The position numbers were made by a program, and so were the translations under genes. Positions 60,346 through 64,000 of a stretch of DNA of 64,000 nt are shown piece by piece; the first letter of the stretch is position 1, and each line of letters begins with the position of its first letter. Under the pieces are notes generated by a model that was given only the letters and a program-made list of their open reading frames with translations, had not been told where the DNA came from and ran no database searches. Source of the stretch: Pararhodobacter sp. (lineage in GTDB: Bacteria > Pseudomonadota > Alphaproteobacteria > Rhodobacterales > Rhodobacteraceae); NCBI RefSeq assembly GCF_034676545.1, contig NZ_JAUCBZ010000015.1, forward strand, positions 372,001 through 436,000, read 5' to 3'.

Positions 60346-60726
60346 ATGCCCGTCCTGACGGAACAGCCCAGCATGGGCGATGTCCTCAAATATGAGGTCA
60401 ACCCGAACTACACCCGCGAGGTGATCACCCTGCTGCAAGGCCTGCCCTATCCGGTCGGCTCAGTGCTGGGGAAGATCACCGCCAGCGGCAAATACACCCT
60501 GTCACCCGCGACCGGGGCTGACGGATCGCAGGTCGCCAGCGCCGTGCTGCTCTATGCCGTCGATGCGACCCTCGCCGATGCCGTGGGCATTATCGTCGCC
60601 CGTGGCCCTTCCATCGTCTCGCGCGCAGGCCTTGCCTACGGCGCCACCGTCGATGACAGCACCAAGATCACCGCCAAGATCGCCCAGCTTGCCGCCGTCG
60701 GCATCATCGCCCGCGACGGCGTCTGA
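60346..60726 (+). CDS. Head decoration protein (gpD-like)
   Basis: A 126-residue protein with the gpD family pattern: MGDVLKYEVNPNYTREVITL, VGSVLGKITASGKYTLSPAT, then AVLLYAVDATLADAVGIIVARG. Trimeric decoration proteins stabilise the expanded capsid. It sits between scaffold/protease and major capsid genes, as in lambda, with GGAGACTGACC before the ATG. Confidence 0.92.
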   Translation: MPVLTEQPSMGDVLKYEVNPNYTREVITLLQGLPYPVGSVLGKITASGKYTLSPATGADGSQVASAVLLYAVDATLADAVGIIVARGPSIVSRAGLAYGATVDDSTKITAKIAQLAAVGIIARDGV

Positions 60727-60758
60727 CGTCCAATCCCCTCAATCCCCCGGAGCACCCC

Positions 60759-61781
60759 ATGACCCTTGTCCGCAATCCCTTTGACGCTGGCGGTTACTCG
60801 CTGGCCGAGATGACGCAGGCCATCAACATCCTGCCCAACCTCTACACCCGCCTCGGCCAGATCGGCCTCTTCCGTTTCGAGGGCGTGAGCCAACGGTCGG
60901 TCATCATCGAGCAATACGAGGGGGTGCTGAACCTGCTGCCCTCCGTCCCGCTGGGCGGCCCCGCTACCGTCGGCACGCGGGAAGGCCGCTCGATGCGCAG
61001 CTTCGCCCTGCCGTGGATCCCGCATGACGATGTGATCCTACCGGGCGACATTCAAGGCCAACCCGCTCTGGGCGTCTTCGATGGTGCCGACCCGTTGGTC
61101 GAGGTGATGAACCGCAAGCTGCAGCTGATGCGGCGCAAGCACGCCCAGACCCGCGAATACATGGAGATGAACGCCCTGCGCGGCATCGTGAAAGATGGGG
61201 CTGGCACCACCCTCTACAACTACTTCACCGAATTTGGTCTCGCGCAAATCTCGGTCGACTTCGTCCTCGGCACGGCTGGCACCAATGTCCAAGGCAAGGT
61301 GCGCGAAGTTTTGCGGGCAATCGAAGACAACCTCCTCGGCGAAAGCATGTCGGACGTGCATGCCCTCGTCAGCCGCGAATTCTTTGACAAGCTGATCGCG
61401 CATCCCAAGACCGAAGAGGCCTACAAGTTCTACGCCGCCACCGGCGCGCAGCCCTTGCGCCAGGATGTGCGCCGCAATTTCCCCTTCGCGGGCATCGTGT
61501 TCGAGGAATACGCGGGCACGGTCACGCTATCCACAAAGGCGACCGAACGGCTGGTCCCCGCCAGCGAGGGCATCGCGTTCCCCTTGGGCACGATGGACAC
61601 CTTCACCACTTATGGCGGCCCGGCGAACTTGCTGGAGGCGGCGAATACCATGGGGCTACCGCTCTATGCGCGTCAGCATCTCGACGAGAAAGGCCGGTGG
61701 ATCGACCTGATGACGGAAGCCTCGATCCTGCCGGTGAACAAGCGGCCGCGCATCGCGATCCGCATTCACACCTCGAACTGA
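60759..61781 (+). CDS. Major capsid protein (gpE family)
   Basis: A 340-residue capsid protein. Matches gpE: MTQAINILPNLYTRLGQIGL, VIIEQYEGVLNLLPSVPLGG, FALPWIPHDDVILPGDIQG, MRRKHAQTREYMEMNALRGI, VSREFFDKLIAHPKTEEAYK and the end EASILPVNKRPRIAIRIHTS. Length normal. Forms the HK97-fold shell. Confidence 0.95.
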   Translation: MTLVRNPFDAGGYSLAEMTQAINILPNLYTRLGQIGLFRFEGVSQRSVIIEQYEGVLNLLPSVPLGGPATVGTREGRSMRSFALPWIPHDDVILPGDIQGQPALGVFDGADPLVEVMNRKLQLMRRKHAQTREYMEMNALRGIVKDGAGTTLYNYFTEFGLAQISVDFVLGTAGTNVQGKVREVLRAIEDNLLGESMSDVHALVSREFFDKLIAHPKTEEAYKFYAATGAQPLRQDVRRNFPFAGIVFEEYAGTVTLSTKATERLVPASEGIAFPLGTMDTFTTYGGPANLLEAANTMGLPLYARQHLDEKGRWIDLMTEASILPVNKRPRIAIRIHTSN

Positions 61782-61793
61782 CGGGCGCTTCCG

Positions 61794-62108
61794 ATGAACG
61801 CCTTCGCCGCCGCCTTGGACCGCATCTACGCCAACCCATCCATGGCGGCGGCCGCAGTGTGGATTTCCGCCACCACATCCGAAGAACGCCCGATCCGCGT
61901 CATCCGCCTCGCCCCGGACCGCATCACGGAATTCGGGGCGGCCCGCTTTGTCAGCGACACGATGACGGTGGACGTCCGGGTGTCCGAACTGCCCGATCCG
62001 CGCACGGGCGATCTGATCGTGATCGGCACTGACAGCTTCACCATTCAGGGCGAGCCGGTGCGTGACCGCGAACGCCTGATCTGGTCGCTGGACCTGCGAC
62101 CGTCATGA
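61794..62108 (+). CDS. Head-tail joining protein (FII/Gifsy-2-like)
   Basis: A 104-residue protein starting MNAFAAALDRIYANPSMAAA, with a short beta domain (RIVRLAPDRI-like stretch, SELPDPRTGDLIVIGTDSF, VRDRERLIWSLDL). This is the layout of lambda FII-like head-tail connectors, which seal the head and take up the tail. It follows the capsid gene by 12 bases and overlaps the next gene by 4. Confidence 0.75.
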   Translation: MNAFAAALDRIYANPSMAAAAVWISATTSEERPIRVIRLAPDRITEFGAARFVSDTMTVDVRVSELPDPRTGDLIVIGTDSFTIQGEPVRDRERLIWSLDLRPS

Positions 62109-62728
62109 AGCTGAAGATCGCGTTCGATCCCGATCTGGTTGCGCTGATGAAGGCCGAAATCGCCGCCGGGGAAAGGGCCGTGTCCGCAGCCATGCGCGAG
62201 GCGGGCACCTCCTTGAAATCCGCCTGGCGCGGCCAGATCACCGGCGCGGGGCTGGGCACAAGGCTCGGCAACTCCATCCGCCTCGCCAGCTTCCCGAAAT
62301 CCGGCGACAGCCTGAATGCGGCCGCGCTTGTCTGGTCCAACGCCCCGGTGATCATCGGCGCGCATAACACCGGGCCCCTGATCCGGTCCAAGGATGGGTT
62401 CTGGCTGGCCATCCCCACCCCGGCGGCAGGAAAATCGACCCGCGGCGGCCGCATCACCCCCGGCGAATGGGAGCGCCGCACCGGCCTGCGCCTGCGCTTC
62501 ATCTACCGCCGTCGCGGGCCGAGCCTGCTGGTGGCCGAGGGGCGGTTAAATTCGAAGGGGCGTGCTGTGGCGTCAAAGTCGAAGACTGGACGCGGTGTGG
62601 CGACTGTGCCGATCTTCCTGCTGGTCCCGCAGGTCAAGCTGCGCAAGCGACTGGATTTGGCGCGGGATGCGGAGCGGGCGGTGGACGGCGTGCCGGGGCG
62701 CATCGTGGCGGGGTGGATCCTTGTATAA
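62105..62728 (+). CDS. DUF6441-family phage protein
   Basis: A 207-residue protein, MKLKIAFDPDLVALMKAEIA, AMREAGTSLKSAWRGQI, SNAPVIIGAHNTGPLIRSKD and LRLRFIYRRRGPSLLVAEG: the DUF6441 pattern, always found after the head-tail connector in Rhodobacteraceae prophages, where the tail-completion protein (gpZ) would be. Ends 80 bases before the GHKL ATPase gene, where base composition drops abruptly. Confidence 0.85.
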   Translation: MKLKIAFDPDLVALMKAEIAAGERAVSAAMREAGTSLKSAWRGQITGAGLGTRLGNSIRLASFPKSGDSLNAAALVWSNAPVIIGAHNTGPLIRSKDGFWLAIPTPAAGKSTRGGRITPGEWERRTGLRLRFIYRRRGPSLLVAEGRLNSKGRAVASKSKTGRGVATVPIFLLVPQVKLRKRLDLARDAERAVDGVPGRIVAGWILV

Positions 62729-62807
62729 TTTGACATCAGCAAACCGCTGGGTCAAATGTCATCTACTTTGTCAGCCCGACATCGGCCAAGCTGCTAGGAA
62801 ACGCCCA

Positions 62808-63668
62808 GTGGTCACAATAAAGCAAGACGTGACGTCCATCAGATGTTGTCATGAGGGATTTGAAAAGCTGGCAACGCTCTTTTCTGCCACTAAAGAGGCA
62901 TGGCTTGACGAAATAGAGCTGGATTTTTCTAAATGCGCTTGGTTCGACGCAAATATGTCGTCACCAATGAGCGTTGTTCTTTGTCGCTTAAAAGAAAGCA
63001 ATGAAGTAGCAATATGCAATTTCGGCGAGAAAACTGAATTAATCTTGCGGAAAAACAGATTCCTTACGCATTATGGATACCACCCAGCACATGATACCTA
63101 TGGGACAACAATTCCATTTCAAAACTTCCCCACTCACCTAAGCATACCATTCTTTGAATACCTGAAGGCGCATCTCAGAGGAAAAGACATGCCCAAGATG
63201 TCGGCGGGCCTCGACAGAAGATTTAAAGAGGGGATCCTTGAGATCTTCGCGAATGCGGCAGATCATTCTGAAACAGCCCACGGGATTGATGCATGTGGGC
63301 AGTATTTTCCTCAACGCCATGTTCTAGAATTCTGCATTGCAGACGCAGGTATTGGGATTAGGCGCAAACTACAGCGCGAGCTGGGAATAAAGTTGCGCTC
63401 CGACGAAGCCATTGAGTGGGCCTTATCGGGCGGCAACACAACACGTAAAGGCCCGGTGCCGGGCGGGCTGGGACTGAAACTCCTGAAGGATTTCATAACC
63501 ATGAATGGGGGCCGGTTGCAGATTGTATCCGACAGGGGATATTGGGAAATGCACGCTGGAAAAGTGTCATCGAGCAGAATGGCCGCCTCGTTTCCTGGAA
63601 CAGCCGTCAATATCACAATTAATACTGCCGACACGAAGAGTTATAAGCTCGTATCGGAGAAAGGGTGA
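62808..63668 (+). CDS. GHKL (histidine-kinase-like) ATPase, no kinase domain
   Basis: GTG at 62808 is chosen because AGGAA lies 7 bases before it; 286 residues. Residues 1-110 form an alpha/beta part (HEGFEKLATLFSATKEAWLD, ELDFSKCAWFDANMSSPMSV), STAS-like in look. Residues 135-280 are a HATPase_c fold: N-box GILEIFANAADHSETAHG, G1 FCIADAGIGIRRK, G2 GPVPGGLGLKLLKDFI. There is no phosphorylatable His domain. Codons are AT-rich against the 64% GC phage genes, so the gene is cargo inserted behind the head-tail genes. It is followed 11 bases later by a STAS-like gene; the pair probably forms a switch. Function unknown. Confidence 0.8.
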   Translation: MVTIKQDVTSIRCCHEGFEKLATLFSATKEAWLDEIELDFSKCAWFDANMSSPMSVVLCRLKESNEVAICNFGEKTELILRKNRFLTHYGYHPAHDTYGTTIPFQNFPTHLSIPFFEYLKAHLRGKDMPKMSAGLDRRFKEGILEIFANAADHSETAHGIDACGQYFPQRHVLEFCIADAGIGIRRKLQRELGIKLRSDEAIEWALSGGNTTRKGPVPGGLGLKLLKDFITMNGGRLQIVSDRGYWEMHAGKVSSSRMAASFPGTAVNITINTADTKSYKLVSEKG

Positions 63669-63679
63669 GGCTCACAGGA

Positions 63680-64000
63680 TGACCAAGCAAGTTAAAATAA
63701 GGATTGCAGATATTGTTGGAGGCACAGTCTGGGTTTCCACAGATGATGCCCAGAAGGTTCATGATTGCATCTCCGCTGAACTCGAGGCCGGAAATGATGT
63801 TATCTTGTCATTTGAAGGGCGAGAAACAATTATCACTGCTTTCTTGAATGCCGCTATAGGTCAACTCTTTAGCGGAAAATATTTGGATGGCGTTGTAGAA
63901 GGCCGCGTTAATTTCTCTGATCTTTCGGACGATGACGAAGCTCTAATCGAGCATGCTGTTGAGAATGCTAAGCGCTACTTCTCGAACAAAGCGGCTTACG
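63680..64000 (+). CDS. STAS-like (DUF4325) protein, 3' end outside window
   Basis: An incomplete frame open to the right edge, 107 residues visible, start ATG at 63680 after ACAGG. MTKQVKIRIADIVGGTVWVS, then AQKVHDCISAELEAGNDVIL and SFEGRETIITAFLNAAIGQL, which is the DUF4325 STAS-like pattern (V.LSF.G...I...FLN.A.G.L). It follows the GHKL ATPase by 11 bases with the same AT-rich codon use. STAS-like plus GHKL ATPase recalls anti-sigma/anti-anti-sigma pairs, but the regulated partner is not visible here. Confidence 0.75.

Noticed and set aside
59138..60346. 402-codon minus-strand frame opposite the head protease
   Set aside because: Gly/Cys/Arg-rich with no motif; antisense to an Ala/Pro-rich scaffold region.

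Overview
The window is GC-rich DNA from an alphaproteobacterium, most likely Rhodobacteraceae (roseobacter/Paracoccus-like). The basis is the codon bias, the TRAP and oligopeptide transporters, the style of acyl-CoA catabolic genes and the phage families (DUF2163, DUF2793, DUF6441, VWA tail-tip protein). No rRNA, CRISPR array or complete tRNA is visible.

Region 1 (1-12.4 kb) is the late end of a prophage: tail proteins, a large tail-tip protein carrying a von Willebrand A domain, fibre-like proteins, and a lysis cassette (M15 endopeptidase, inner and outer spanin-like genes in overlapping frames). The tail operon is interrupted at 0.6-3.6 kb by an Lrp/LysE exporter pair, a fragment of an old-yellow-enzyme gene and a frameshifted GH25 lysozyme.

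Region 2 (12.5-34.1 kb) is a catabolic cluster for an unidentified organic acid: split acyl-CoA carboxylase (biotin carboxylase, 74-aa biotin carrier, carboxyltransferase), two CoA ligases, enoyl-CoA hydratase, 3-hydroxyacyl-CoA dehydrogenase, SDR, a DUF35 plus Cys-less thiolase-like pair, a TRAP transporter, an oligopeptide-type ABC transporter and two GntR/FCD regulators with palindromic candidate operators. A plus-strand and a minus-strand arm converge on a scar at 21.76-23.38 kb: a decayed IS481-type element joined to a second, diverged phage lysis cassette that has removed the 3' end of the dehydrogenase gene. At least four genes between 3 and 24 kb carry single-base frameshifts, so either decay or base-calling error must be considered.

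Region 3 (34.2-35.3 kb) holds an IS66 remnant and a 47-bp 3' fragment of initiator tRNA-Met that looks like an integration site, with core-type inverted repeats and paired CGTTGAC arm-like repeats.

Region 4 (35.3 kb to the right edge) is a second prophage or phage-like island: tyrosine integrase, excisionase-like HTH, VRR-NUC, a replication-initiator-like gene with five embedded iterons, phage C5 methylase, two ParB-methyltransferase fusions, then a lambda-like packaging/head module (small and large terminase, gpW, portal, S49 protease with internal scaffold, gpD, gpE, head-tail joiner, DUF6441). AT-richer cargo is spliced into it: a P-loop ATPase (35.6-37.2 kb), a NotI-like restriction-modification pair (44.2-46.5 kb), a ParB-like/nuclease-like pair (46.5-48.5 kb), a zinc-ribbon protein (52-52.7 kb), and, after the head-tail genes, a GHKL ATPase plus STAS-like pair that runs off the window. 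The last three are the best candidates for little-described, probably defence-related systems.
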